From NCBI RefSeq assembly GCF_000966195.1, contig NZ_LAHL01000001.1, forward strand, positions 1-64,000: a DNA stretch of 64,000 bases, given 5' to 3'. The notes below the pieces were generated by a model that ran no database searches, was not told the DNA's origin, and saw only the letters and a program-made list of their open reading frames with translations. Positions 50,591 to 58,641 of the stretch are shown here, piece after piece. The number at the start of each line of letters is the position of its first letter. Position 1 is the stretch's first letter. This DNA comes from Domibacillus robiginosus. GTDB taxonomy: Bacteria; Bacillota; Bacilli; Bacillales; Domibacillaceae. The position numbers and the translations under genes were made by a program.

Positions 50591-51415
50591 TTATTCTTTT
50601 AACGAGTAAATATAATCGCCCGCTTTTTGAGCCTGTGCTGACGCATACATGATCAGTTTTGAATCCTCTCTTAGGACGCGCAGCCAGGACTGAATATAAC
50701 TCGCGCTGTTTTCAATCGTTACATTCTCAATACCGGCCACACCACATAGCATAGCCGCGCCAATTTCCGCAACCAGCTCTTCTTTTGAATAAACTTCGTC
50801 TCCAAACGACACACCGCCCTGTGTAATCCCTTTGCGGGCAAGTCGGGTTTTATGTCCTGTGCTGTGAATTAATTCATGAAACAGGACAGAGTAATATTCT
50901 TCTGCTTCCCGGTAATCTTTTAGCGGTGGAACACTAATATGATCCAGCTCTGGATAATAAACAGCACGGCCAGACTTGTAATGAATACTGGGTGCGTCCA
51001 CATATCCATCTACAATCTGCTGGGCGGACTCAATTGGATCATGATCAAATGTTTCTGTCTCCCTCCTGCTTTTCAAACCCTCCGCCTGTTTAATAACGTT
51101 AAACACTTTATAGTAGCGAAGAAACGGGATCTGTTCTTTCTCACCGCTCTCTTCATTTTCGCGCTCGATCCATTTCCAGAACACTACGATTTGGCCTTTT
51201 TCACCTTTACGGACTTTGCCTCCGGCTTCTCCAATCTGCTTGAATGTTGCGTATTCTCCTAATCCCAGAAGAAGGGAATTAATGCCGCGATACGGCCTTT
51301 GAGTCACCCAATTAACCGGTGTACCATTCTTCCACGGGCGCCGCCACGGTACGACTCCTTTTTCCAGCTGCTCAATAATCCGGTCTGTTACCATTTTATA
51401 AATCGTTTCACTCAT
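50591..51415 (-). CDS. ardC: ArdC-family antirestriction protein with a metallopeptidase domain
   Basis: The protein has about 274 residues from ATG 51415, with AAGGAG nine bases upstream. The N-terminal half is the ssDNA-binding ArdC domain (WRRPWKNGTPVNWVTQRPYRGINSLLL, then GGKVRKGEKGQIVVFWK). The C-terminal half is a zincin-like peptidase with HELIH (180-184) and SKEELVAEIGAAML supplying the third ligand. ArdC proteins protect entering plasmid DNA from restriction. It is last in the leftward recT-to-ardC operon, after a terminator-like hairpin. Confidence 0.9.
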   Translation of the reverse strand: MSETIYKMVTDRIIEQLEKGVVPWRRPWKNGTPVNWVTQRPYRGINSLLLGLGEYATFKQIGEAGGKVRKGEKGQIVVFWKWIERENEESGEKEQIPFLRYYKVFNVIKQAEGLKSRRETETFDHDPIESAQQIVDGYVDAPSIHYKSGRAVYYPELDHISVPPLKDYREAEEYYSVLFHELIHSTGHKTRLARKGITQGGVSFGDEVYSKEELVAEIGAAMLCGVAGIENVTIENSASYIQSWLRVLREDSKLIMYASAQAQKAGDYIYSLKE

Positions 51416-51449
51416 TTTAAGCACTCCTTTATATGAAGGTTTTAAAACA

Positions 51450-51484
51450 CAAAAAGCCAAATCCGAAGGTGGATTTGGCTTTAA
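51450..51484 (-). terminator. hairpin between radC and ardC
   Basis: AAAGCCAAATCC and GGATTTGGCTTT enclose GAAGGT. On the minus strand it is followed by TTTTTGTGTTTT. It may partly uncouple ardC from the operon. Confidence 0.75.
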
Positions 51485-51521
51485 AGCGTTCCTGTTTGCG
51501 ATGAATGGCCAGAAGCCGGAT

Positions 51522-52169
51522 TTAAAGACAGCCTTTTTCCTTTAAAGACACATACTTCTCCTGGCATACCACCAGATGATCGAGGAGCTCGATGCCCATC
51601 AACTTGCCGCATTCGGCCAGCCGCTTGGTAATATCTATGTCTTCACGGCTAGGTGAAGGGTCGTGTGATGGATGGTTATGCCCGCATACGATGCTTGCAG
51701 CCGAATGTTGTACAGCAAATCGATAGGTCTCCCTTGGATGCACTAACGAAGCATTTAAGCTTCCTTTAAATACCGCCCGCTCGTAAATGACCTGGTTTTT
51801 TGTATTTAAATACAGCACATAAAAGACTTCCTGCTTTTCATAGGCAATTTTTGTGCGCAGGTAGTTATACGCATCTTCCGGGCTACGGACCGTAAAGCGC
51901 TGCTCATCCGAAACAAAGCTCCACTTTCTGCCGACCTGAAAGCCAGCCATAACCCGCTGAGCCTGCGTAAGGGTCAGTCCTTCCCTACACAGCTCATGTT
52001 CAGTCAGGTCAGCTAGGTCCTGAATCCCTTTGGCGGAAAGACGGCCGCAAAGCTCTGGCGTTGCTTTCGGTCCGATTAACACTGCCAGCAGATGCTGCAG
52101 GTCTACACCCTGCCCAAAACCGTAGCTGGAAAGCACTTCACGCGCTGTTTCAATATATTTTTTCTCCAT
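51522..52169 (-). CDS. radC: RadC-like JAB/MPN-domain protein
   Basis: This 215-residue protein has an N-terminal helix-hairpin-helix-like part (LLAVLIGPKATPELCGRL) and a JAB metalloprotease-like domain. The zinc motif is HNHPSHDPSPSREDIDITKRL, with the upstream Glu in VIYERAVFKGSL. RadC proteins are common on plasmids and near anti-defence genes, but their role is unsettled. AAAGGA precedes ATG 52169. It sits between small plasmid genes and ardC. Confidence 0.88.
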   Translation of the reverse strand: MEKKYIETAREVLSSYGFGQGVDLQHLLAVLIGPKATPELCGRLSAKGIQDLADLTEHELCREGLTLTQAQRVMAGFQVGRKWSFVSDEQRFTVRSPEDAYNYLRTKIAYEKQEVFYVLYLNTKNQVIYERAVFKGSLNASLVHPRETYRFAVQHSAASIVCGHNHPSHDPSPSREDIDITKRLAECGKLMGIELLDHLVVCQEKYVSLKEKGCL

Positions 52170-52288
52170 TGTTTTATCCTTTCCATGAGTCCCCGCGCCG
52201 CAGCGGCACGAGGATTCATGCCACCGCTTTTGTATGCCCGGGGTGGAAGGCTTATTTTAGATGTGATATACTGTACTCAACATTTGAT

Positions 52289-52648
52289 TTATTTCTTTTT
52301 TGACGAAAATCTTTTCGTCTCTTTTTTTTGCCCAAATTGGCTCAGCACCGCTTCATCCCAGCCAATTTTGTTCAAATTTGCCGCAGTGATTGTCATCACT
52401 TTCCACGGATTAATCCCTTCAAGCGCCAGCTGGTCTGCCATTTCTTTAAGTCCGGATTTATGAAATTCCCACGAAACAGCCACATTATATTTCCATACTT
52501 TTTCACCTGTTTCAATGGCGCCGTTCTGGTCCACAAATCTTTTCAATTCAGCTTTCAATGTCTTTAGAGCAGATTCCATCCGTTCAATTTCAGCGGCCAG
52601 CTCTGAAGCTTCCTGTACAGACTTGAGTTTAGGCACAGCCATCAGCAT
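52289..52648 (-). CDS. plasmid protein of unknown function, coiled coil
   Basis: This 119-residue protein has a coiled-coil start (EASELAAEIERMESALKTLKAELKRF) and a globular second half (VWKYNVAVSWEFHKSG, then GINPWKVMTITAANLNKIGW). It overlaps the upstream gene by 7 bases. Not recognised; co-expression with RecT, CHC2 and RadC genes suggests a plasmid DNA-processing role. Confidence 0.6.
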   Translation of the reverse strand: MLMAVPKLKSVQEASELAAEIERMESALKTLKAELKRFVDQNGAIETGEKVWKYNVAVSWEFHKSGLKEMADQLALEGINPWKVMTITAANLNKIGWDEAVLSQFGQKKETKRFSSKKK

Positions 52649-52956
52649 GACAGTTCACCGCTCTTTTGCCGTTCCAGATCCAAAATGCTCCAATGGCCGT
52701 ATGAACGGACAGAGTAGATGCCTTTTTGTATCCGGATCAGTGTACGATAGAATTTTGAAAGCGGCAGCCGTTCAACTGTCCGTGCTGCTGAATCAAACTG
52801 ATAACATTCCCCATGCTCGTACATGACGCTTTTAACATTCCCCGCTGTATCTTTAAAACAGACAAATGCCTTCACAGTGCGTTTCTCCTTAAAACCCGAT
52901 AAGGATTGCATTATTTTTAATGGTTTAAAAAACTCTATATTTGTGTTTACTAACAC
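52642..52956 (-). CDS. plasmid protein of unknown function
   Basis: This 104-residue protein starts at GTG 52956 with AAAGGAGG seven bases upstream. It is beta-rich with basic patches (KEKRTVKAFVCFKDTAGN, then ERLPLSKFYRTLIRIQKG). Not recognised. Part of the recT operon by spacing and direction. Confidence 0.6.
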   Translation of the reverse strand: MLVNTNIEFFKPLKIMQSLSGFKEKRTVKAFVCFKDTAGNVKSVMYEHGECYQFDSAARTVERLPLSKFYRTLIRIQKGIYSVRSYGHWSILDLERQKSGELSC

Positions 52957-53039
52957 AATGATTCCTCCTTTGTTTGGAACCTCAATACCGTCCCATTTTT
53001 AATAACAGCCTGCCGCAAATGAATGGTATTGGGCGCATT

Positions 53040-53714
53040 TTATTGTTTTTCCATTGGTGAGTACGGATATTTCAATGGGTCGCACATATGGAGCGTCAGC
53101 GCCTCCAGGCGGTTGATCTGAGCCGGCCGTTCAGGGAGGGAATAGATGTCCAGCACTTCTGCGAGAAGCGGAGAGCCAATGGCTTTTTCCCTTTCCTGAA
53201 TTGCTTCCACGACATTTCCATACGTTCCTCCTGCAACACCTGCAACAAGCAGCTGGTAGGCAAAGCGCTTTTCATTCCATAAGAACTGCTTCCATGCTTT
53301 CCAGACGAGTTCCCGCAGTTCTTTATAGGATTCATAGTCAAACTTGCGGATGTCCACCCAGTCCGGCTTTGCGTCCAGCCCCATCATTTTGCACTGGCTG
53401 CTGGTTAATTTCTCAGCAGGATGCTGTTTGTAGGTGCTGCCGCTCTTTTTGCGGTACCGGTCGATGACTTCCTTTTCCGACACGCCTTCAAGAAGAGCGA
53501 TGAACCGGAAAACACCGCCTGACTCACCGCAAAACCAGCATCGAAAGAGCTGTTCCTGTGTATTTAATGACAAATAATACTTCTTCCGCTTCCTGGGCTG
53601 GTCGTCTTCGCGGCAGAAGGGGCATTTGGCAAGCGTCTGCTTTTTGCCGAATGAACGAGGTTGGAATGTCAGCTGATGGTCAGTTGCAATATCCAAAATA
53701 TTCGGCAGCATGCC
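53040..53714 (-). CDS. CHC2-type zinc-finger protein (primase-like N-terminus)
   Basis: The protein has about 224 residues from ATG 53714, with GGAGGG upstream; the longer frame to 53861 has no site. A primase-type zinc finger is visible as CPFC (about 30-33) and CWFC (58-61) in the context FRCWFCGESGGVFRFIALLEG, as in DnaG. There is no TOPRIM catalytic domain, so it is not a complete primase. It overlaps the gene before it. A role in recognising plasmid ssDNA, or as a cofactor of host primase, is inferred. Confidence 0.75.
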   Translation of the reverse strand, partial: GMLPNILDIATDHQLTFQPRSFGKKQTLAKCPFCREDDQPRKRKKYYLSLNTQEQLFRCWFCGESGGVFRFIALLEGVSEKEVIDRYRKKSGSTYKQHPAEKLTSSQCKMMGLDAKPDWVDIRKFDYESYKELRELVWKAWKQFLWNEKRFAYQLLVAGVAGGTYGNVVEAIQEREKAIGSPLLAEVLDIYSLPERPAQINRLEALTLHMCDPLKYPYSPMEKQ

Positions 53715-54030
53715 ATTCTCCCTCCTTGATCTGCTGAATGATGCTCTGGATTGTGCCTGGAACCGGAATTTGAATCCAATGTGGCTGCAGAGTAATAGAC
53801 AAGGGTTCCACGGAAATCTTTGTCCAGTTCTCCCACCACCGCCACATCTGATAGCAAGCAATTGCTTCTTTTATAAATGATCTCTGGCTTTCCATCCTTC
53901 CGGAACCGGAATAAGTCACCAAGAGATATTCTCTTTCAGGACGGACAGCAACGAAAAACAGGCCGCTTTTTGCCTCAGATGGAATGGCACAAATCAACGT
54001 ATCACCATCTGTAAATGCGGCAGTGATCAT
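53680..54030 (-). CDS. small protein coupled to recT, unknown function
   Basis: This 116-residue protein starts within the recT stop (ATGA overlap) and overlaps the CHC2 gene by about 35 bases. The first half is a beta-rich domain (GLFFVAVRPEREYLLVTYSG); the second is helical and aromatic (CYQMWRWWENWTK). Not recognised. Confidence 0.6.
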   Translation of the reverse strand: MITAAFTDGDTLICAIPSEAKSGLFFVAVRPEREYLLVTYSGSGRMESQRSFIKEAIACYQMWRWWENWTKISVEPLSITLQPHWIQIPVPGTIQSIIQQIKEGEWHAAEYFGYCN

Positions 54031-55034
54031 GATACCGCGCCTGCTTCCACGTTGTTCACTGATTCTAAGAAGAGATAGCCGTTTTCTTCACGGACATCCA
54101 TTAGAAATGTTTCTTCTTCTGGAATCTGCCTGATGAGTTCAACGGATTCTTCTCCTTTGGCCAGAACCAGCTTTTCTTCCTTTGACTCCTGGTCTACCAC
54201 ATGCAGCTTTGCGTAGGGAATGCCGCTTGGCGATACGCCAGAGTCATATTGTTTTAAGATAAAGCCTTTTGAATCTGTGTTACCAGCAGGGTTCAACTGG
54301 TTGTCCTCTTTCGGGCTGCTTTGCGGTTCTTCATCTGCAGAACGCTCGTCTCTTGGTTTATGCTGGTGAGAGGGCTGTGCCAGTCCAGGCTTATTGTTTT
54401 CAGGACTCTTTTTAGGATTCGGCACAATGTCCACCTGTTCGCTTTTAAACTCTTCCAGTCCCATTTCCTCAGCTGTATAAAGGCCGCCAAGCGGGAACTG
54501 GCGCCGCAAAACAAATACCTCTGCAATTTTCACGATCATGGCAGTCGGCATGGCATCCCAAATAGGAGAGCCGCCCCGCCCATTTTTACGCTGTGAGCGT
54601 GCATTGGCTTTAAAGTACTCTTGAAAGTTAACGAATACTGCGCAGGGACGAAACCGCTTATGGTACAATACTGCGTAAGCGCCAATAATGTTCCCCCGCT
54701 TCTGACCAAACACATGCCGCACATTTCCTTCGGATGGAATAAACTCAAACTCATCTCCTTCTCTTACTTCCGCTGCACAAGGAGCTCCGATATAATCGGG
54801 GTGCTGAGCAGCTATACGAAGCAGCCCGTCACAAGTCGTAATGAAATTTGTGCGTGCTCCCTGTTTCGTTTCGTATTTTTGAAACACAATATCCCCAAGG
54901 AGAGGATTTAACCCAAATGTTTCGCATACTTCCACGAAATGCCTGGCTTCTTCCTGTGTTCCTCCATTTGGTCCGACAAAGCGGCTCCAGATCAATGACT
55001 TCTGTTCCTGGGAAAAAACTAATGCTTTTTCCAT
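54027..55034 (-). CDS. recT: RecT/Bet-family single-strand annealing protein
   Basis: The protein has about 335 residues from ATG 55034. The annealing core (1-195) has the Bet/RecT pattern: IWSRFVGPNGGTQEEARHF, GLNPLLGDIVFQKYETK and FITTCDGLLRIAAQHP. A polar, disordered linker (about 205-260) follows, then a C-terminal beta domain (KGFILKQYDSG, AKLHVVDQESKEEKLVL) that looks OB-like. RecT anneals complementary ssDNA and is usually paired with an exonuclease; none is seen in this window. First gene of the operon down to radC/ardC. Hairpins lie in its leader at 55068-55175. Confidence 0.88.
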   Translation of the reverse strand: MEKALVFSQEQKSLIWSRFVGPNGGTQEEARHFVEVCETFGLNPLLGDIVFQKYETKQGARTNFITTCDGLLRIAAQHPDYIGAPCAAEVREGDEFEFIPSEGNVRHVFGQKRGNIIGAYAVLYHKRFRPCAVFVNFQEYFKANARSQRKNGRGGSPIWDAMPTAMIVKIAEVFVLRRQFPLGGLYTAEEMGLEEFKSEQVDIVPNPKKSPENNKPGLAQPSHQHKPRDERSADEEPQSSPKEDNQLNPAGNTDSKGFILKQYDSGVSPSGIPYAKLHVVDQESKEEKLVLAKGEESVELIRQIPEEETFLMDVREENGYLFLESVNNVEAGAVS

Positions 55035-55067
55035 TTTGATAAACACCCTTTCTGAGAAATTTTTATA

Positions 55068-55175
55068 TAAAAAAAGCGCACTGCTCTACTTGAGCAAATG
55101 CACTTTTTTTAACGGGATCATGAGCATTTAAACGCAAAAAAACCGGCTTGATCCATACGGAATCCACCGGTTTTA
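55068..55175 (-). promoter_or_regulatory. hairpins in the recT leader
   Basis: Two stems precede recT: an A/T-flanked hairpin at about 55070-55110 (AAAAAAGCGCA...TGCACTTTTTT, with GCTC/GAGC inside), and AAACCGG...CCGGTTTT at about 55139-55176. The first resembles a terminator on either strand and may attenuate the operon. Confidence 0.45.
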
Positions 55176-55176
55176 A

Positions 55177-55622
55177 GGTCTGCTCTATTTAGGCATAGTG
55201 AAATAAGGATCACATGCCTGCTTTTAAAAAATCCAATAATCACTTTAGGATGGCTTAGCCATCGGCCTGCTGTTTCTCGGATCTATGCGGTGCATAGTAA
55301 GAATAGCGGCAATTACTTTGTGTCGATTCTCCCCTGGCAAAATGAAGGGTGTAACGACTTTCACTTTGGAGTGACGAATAACTGAAAACTTTAAAGACAG
55401 AATAACAAATTTTCTGTTAACATACAAACGTTATAAAATTAAAGGATTTTACAAAAAGCTCTAATCTATGGGATTAGTACCTTTTTAGCTCCTATATTAA
55501 CACGCCTAAAGTATATTCGCAGCCTCTTCAACTTTTGTAATCGTTCCACGATAGTTATCTTTTCAAGAACGCTTCTGCAGTTTCTTCTCATGCAGATCAA
55601 ATCCTCTCTTGAAATACTCCAC
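55177..55622. other. upstream region with coding debris
   Basis: The minus frame 55245-55427 ends with VIRHSKVKVVTPFILPGENRH and a stop, like the tail of a lost gene; no start signal is seen. In-frame continuation of the SIR2 remnant (EYFKRGFDLHEKKLQKRS) lies at 55550-55620 beyond a stop. Confidence 0.35.
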
Positions 55623-55745
55623 TTATTCGGACCATGAAGGAAGACCTGAATTCATTGACACGCCTGCTTCGACAAAAAACGCAATTTTATCATGATCAGC
55701 CGCTTCTTTTATAATTCGTTTACTTTCTTGGATAAACGCCTGCAT
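55623..55745 (-). pseudogene. N-terminal remnant of a SIR2-type defence protein
   Basis: ATG 55745 has AGGAG eight bases upstream. The 40-residue product ends KIAFFVEAGVSMNSGLPSWSE before TAA 55623. Family knowledge: SIR2-domain antiphage proteins start with FFVGAGVSxxSGLPSW, the NAD-binding motif. Here the first Gly is Glu, and the frame stops immediately after the motif. The catalytic domain and effector part are missing. It borders the ATPase/TOPRIM pair. Confidence 0.6.
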
Positions 55746-55849
55746 ATCATCAGCTCCTAGAAGAGTAGTTAAAATGTTTTTTTATTAGTAAAACTATGTA
55801 CCTTCTCTACTCCAACAAAGCGTACTATATTAGATAAAATTACAAGTAT

Positions 55850-55880
55850 AAAGGTGTATCCAACGGGATACACCTTTTCC
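55850..55880. terminator. hairpin between the SIR2 remnant and the TOPRIM-like gene
   Basis: AAAGGTGTATCC (55850-55861) pairs perfectly with 55866-55877, with TTTTCC after it on the + strand. On the minus strand the following tract is weaker, but it is the only hairpin downstream of 56018. Confidence 0.6.
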
Positions 55881-56017
55881 TTTTACCGTGATCATTTAAG
55901 CAAAACAGGGAGCAATTACTTTATCCCATTTATTTTGTTATTTATGAGATAGCTAGTTTTTTATTCAGCTTGCTCCCTATTCTTCAACAAATTCCAGTTC
56001 TAGTTTTAAAAGAAAAT

Positions 56018-56764
56018 TCAAGAACTCGATTCTTTTAATTCAAGGTCGATAAATGTGAAAAGTAATGGCACATTTGTTAGCCTTAAAATTTCCGATTCAT
56101 TATCTATAACAGTTCCCCAAGTGAGTTCGTACAATTCCTTATACTCTTTTTCTTCCAAATCCGGAAGGGACATAAACAACTGTAAATACTGTTCAATTGG
56201 CCCATCTAGTTGATCCATAAAGTCCTCAATTGCTGTAATTTTTTCGTCTTGCTCCGGATTAAGTTCATCGAATAGAACATGCTCCAAGTTTCCCGAAAAA
56301 AAATACATCTGATAATGAATTTTCGCAGGTAGTATTGTTCTAGTTCGGCACATTTCTTTCATGCGCGAACCCCGCTTTTCATTCCTTGCTTGAATTCGTT
56401 CTTTTTGCTTTTCATTTTTCACTAAAATCTTTTCACGTTCATAGACTGTTTGCTGCAGAATTCCAGAATCAACGACAATACGATCATTAGATAAGAAAAT
56501 CCCATCTATGTCTACGAGATGAAGGACGCTGAGAAGGTCGCTTTCCTTCAATTTGTAGGTTTTTAAGAAATCCTTTATCTTTTCTCCTACAATGCTTTTC
56601 GCTGATTTTCGTTGATTTTTAATATTGTAAAGCATATCACCGTGTTCGACCCCAAACCGGATATCGTGCTGGCGGAATAATTCCTGGAGCCTTTTAAAAA
56701 GTAGAGTTTCTTCACAATCACCTTCGACAAGAAGCAAGACAACTTTTTTGGATAGCTGACTCAA
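56018..56764 (-). CDS. TOPRIM-like protein partnered with an AAA ATPase
   Basis: This 248-residue protein starts with a beta strand and acidic motif, VVLLLVEGDCEETLLFKRL (E14). A second motif, LLSVLHLVDIDGIFL (D85, D87), follows, the Glu-then-DxD order of TOPRIM folds seen in OLD, RloB and related nucleases. The gene overlaps the end of the ATPase gene by 4 bases. The middle is highly charged (KNEKQKERIQARNEKRG). Such ATPase-TOPRIM pairs (OLD, PARIS, AbiL/RloAB types) are antiphage systems; the family here is not a clear match to any. Nuclease activity is inferred. Confidence 0.6.
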   Translation of the reverse strand: MSQLSKKVVLLLVEGDCEETLLFKRLQELFRQHDIRFGVEHGDMLYNIKNQRKSAKSIVGEKIKDFLKTYKLKESDLLSVLHLVDIDGIFLSNDRIVVDSGILQQTVYEREKILVKNEKQKERIQARNEKRGSRMKEMCRTRTILPAKIHYQMYFFSGNLEHVLFDELNPEQDEKITAIEDFMDQLDGPIEQYLQLFMSLPDLEEKEYKELYELTWGTVIDNESEILRLTNVPLLFTFIDLELKESSS

Positions 56765-58098
56765 CGATACGCACCAGCTTTTCGGAAAGATGTTTTGATA
56801 TCAAATAAATTTGTTTCCGCGTATAATGGTTCCTGTTGCCCGCCAAGCTGAACTGCACGCAAATAAATATCCCGAGCGTTGCTTAGCTTCTTTACTCCCT
56901 TAAGCTGTATGTAACGTTCTGACTCATTTAATGTAGTAAACCATAGATCTTGTACTGGAAGCACTTCCAAAATGCGTAAGTTGTGTGAAGTGAAAAAAAG
57001 TTGCCCTTTCCCATTTCTACTCAATACCTGCAAAAGCTCACCCAACAAATATTCAAAAATACCTGCGTCCATTTCATCGATGACTACACAAGCATTTGGA
57101 TTATTGTAAACCGCAACCAATGTACTTAACACAGATATAATTTTCAAAATTCCTTCTGACTCACTTCTAAGAGGTAGTTCAGTGTCTCCACGCTTTGATA
57201 AAAACTCAAATCGAATTCCCTCTGACCCATCATCCGTTTTTTGTGAACTGATCCGATTGATCTTTACTTGCAAGCCTGGAATAATCGTTTCAAGGACAAT
57301 GTTTGTCTGTGAAACCACCTGCTCAAGCGTTTCAAACAAAGGCACAGGCATAATCATCATGTCATGCATTTCATATGGGATTTGACCACGCTTGTTTTCA
57401 AAATGGACGCTAAACGGCATAACAATGTTGGCAATCAATAAGCCATATTGTGTATTCTTAATAACATGCAGATCACGGCGAAACTCATGAACTAAATTCT
57501 CAAAAAGACGCCATTCTTCTTCCCCAAAGTGTTTTACAACTATCTCATCTTGTAATTCTTCATTAAAAATAAATGAAGTTGAGTTACCTGTTGCCATTTT
57601 ATTTGCGACTAATACTACTACACGTTCATCCTCATTCATATTGGTCACTTTTTTATTACGAATCGTAATATCATTTTTCTTTTTTGAAATGAGATTTTTA
57701 TATCGTTTTTTCTTCTCATTTTCCCGATAAGATAGCTCTTCTTCAACCACGTAGAGCCGCTTTTCTCCTTCAGAAAGTCCTACATAATACTGAACAAAAA
57801 ATTCACCATACTCGTTTTGAATTAAAAAATGAAAAGTCAGTTGAATCATTTTTTCTCCTGAATACAGCAAGTTCTCTGAAATCTCAGGCAGTTCAGCACC
57901 TCCTTGAGAAAATAACAAGGTTTCCAATAAAGAAAAAGCTTCTACAACTGCCGTCTTTCCAGAGCCGTTTTGCCCATAAAAACCAACAATGTCCGCTTTT
58001 TTCATTTGTTCAAATGACGTATTAGTTAGAAAACGCCCTTTTTTTACGTTTTTTAAATTGATAATTTCCACTTCTTTTACACGCACTATGGTATCCAT
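56761..58098 (-). CDS. AAA/ABC-type ATPase of an OLD-like defence pair
   Basis: This 445-residue SMC/ABC-like ATPase (AAA_15 type) has Walker A GQNGSGKT (42-49), signature-like RSESEG (311-316), Walker B ACVVIDEMDAG (D341, E342) and the switch FFTSHN (H372). The opening IINLKNVKKGRFLTN is typical of OLD, RloA and AriA ATPases. A long coiled or charged insertion (about 110-200) separates the lobes. AGGAGG precedes ATG 58098. Followed in coupling by the TOPRIM-like gene. Likely senses phage or restriction-like triggers and activates its partner; this is inference from the module type. Confidence 0.8.
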   Translation of the reverse strand: MDTIVRVKEVEIINLKNVKKGRFLTNTSFEQMKKADIVGFYGQNGSGKTAVVEAFSLLETLLFSQGGAELPEISENLLYSGEKMIQLTFHFLIQNEYGEFFVQYYVGLSEGEKRLYVVEEELSYRENEKKKRYKNLISKKKNDITIRNKKVTNMNEDERVVVLVANKMATGNSTSFIFNEELQDEIVVKHFGEEEWRLFENLVHEFRRDLHVIKNTQYGLLIANIVMPFSVHFENKRGQIPYEMHDMMIMPVPLFETLEQVVSQTNIVLETIIPGLQVKINRISSQKTDDGSEGIRFEFLSKRGDTELPLRSESEGILKIISVLSTLVAVYNNPNACVVIDEMDAGIFEYLLGELLQVLSRNGKGQLFFTSHNLRILEVLPVQDLWFTTLNESERYIQLKGVKKLSNARDIYLRAVQLGGQQEPLYAETNLFDIKTSFRKAGAYR

Positions 58099-58641
58099 AC
58101 GACTTCCTCCTGTCGCTTCTTATAAAAAGTATATCATAGTATGAACAATTAACCATAAATATAGTAAAATTTTTTCCTTTTTTAATTATAATATTGATTT
58201 TTTATCTATTTATTATCCTCTTGCGTCTATTTTATGCGAAAAACAACAAAAAAGACTGTCCACCCTGTAGAACAGTTTTTACTTAATATTCCCTTTTACT
58301 TTGCCCGTTCCATAAGCCCAGCTATACCCCATCTTTTACCTCAAATCATTTTCAATCTACCTACACGTCATTTGTCATAAAAACTTGCTAATGTTTTTTA
58401 ATTATAAAAAGTAAGGGAAATGTGGCTACACCAACGCATTCTCATACGGAGAGTCTTGAGGGAGATGCTCTTCGGCGCATTACAGGATAACCTTTTGTCC
58501 ATGTCCTCTTTCTCTATCACCCCGTCGAGTTAACCAAACAGGAAGGAGATTGGTTTAGGTTTTTTGAAGGGGAAGTGATGTGGAATCGTGTTTTAATGTT
58601 GAACAATTGTGTATGTAGATTTCTTTGTGTAACTCATTTAT
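58099..58641. other. promoter region and spacer, possible right end of a TnpB element
   Basis: The ATPase promoter should lie at 58120-58200 (TATACT at about 58126-58131 on the minus strand). Beyond it no gene is seen. The stretch 58430-58640 lies downstream of a decayed tnpB and probably contains its right end. Confidence 0.4.
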
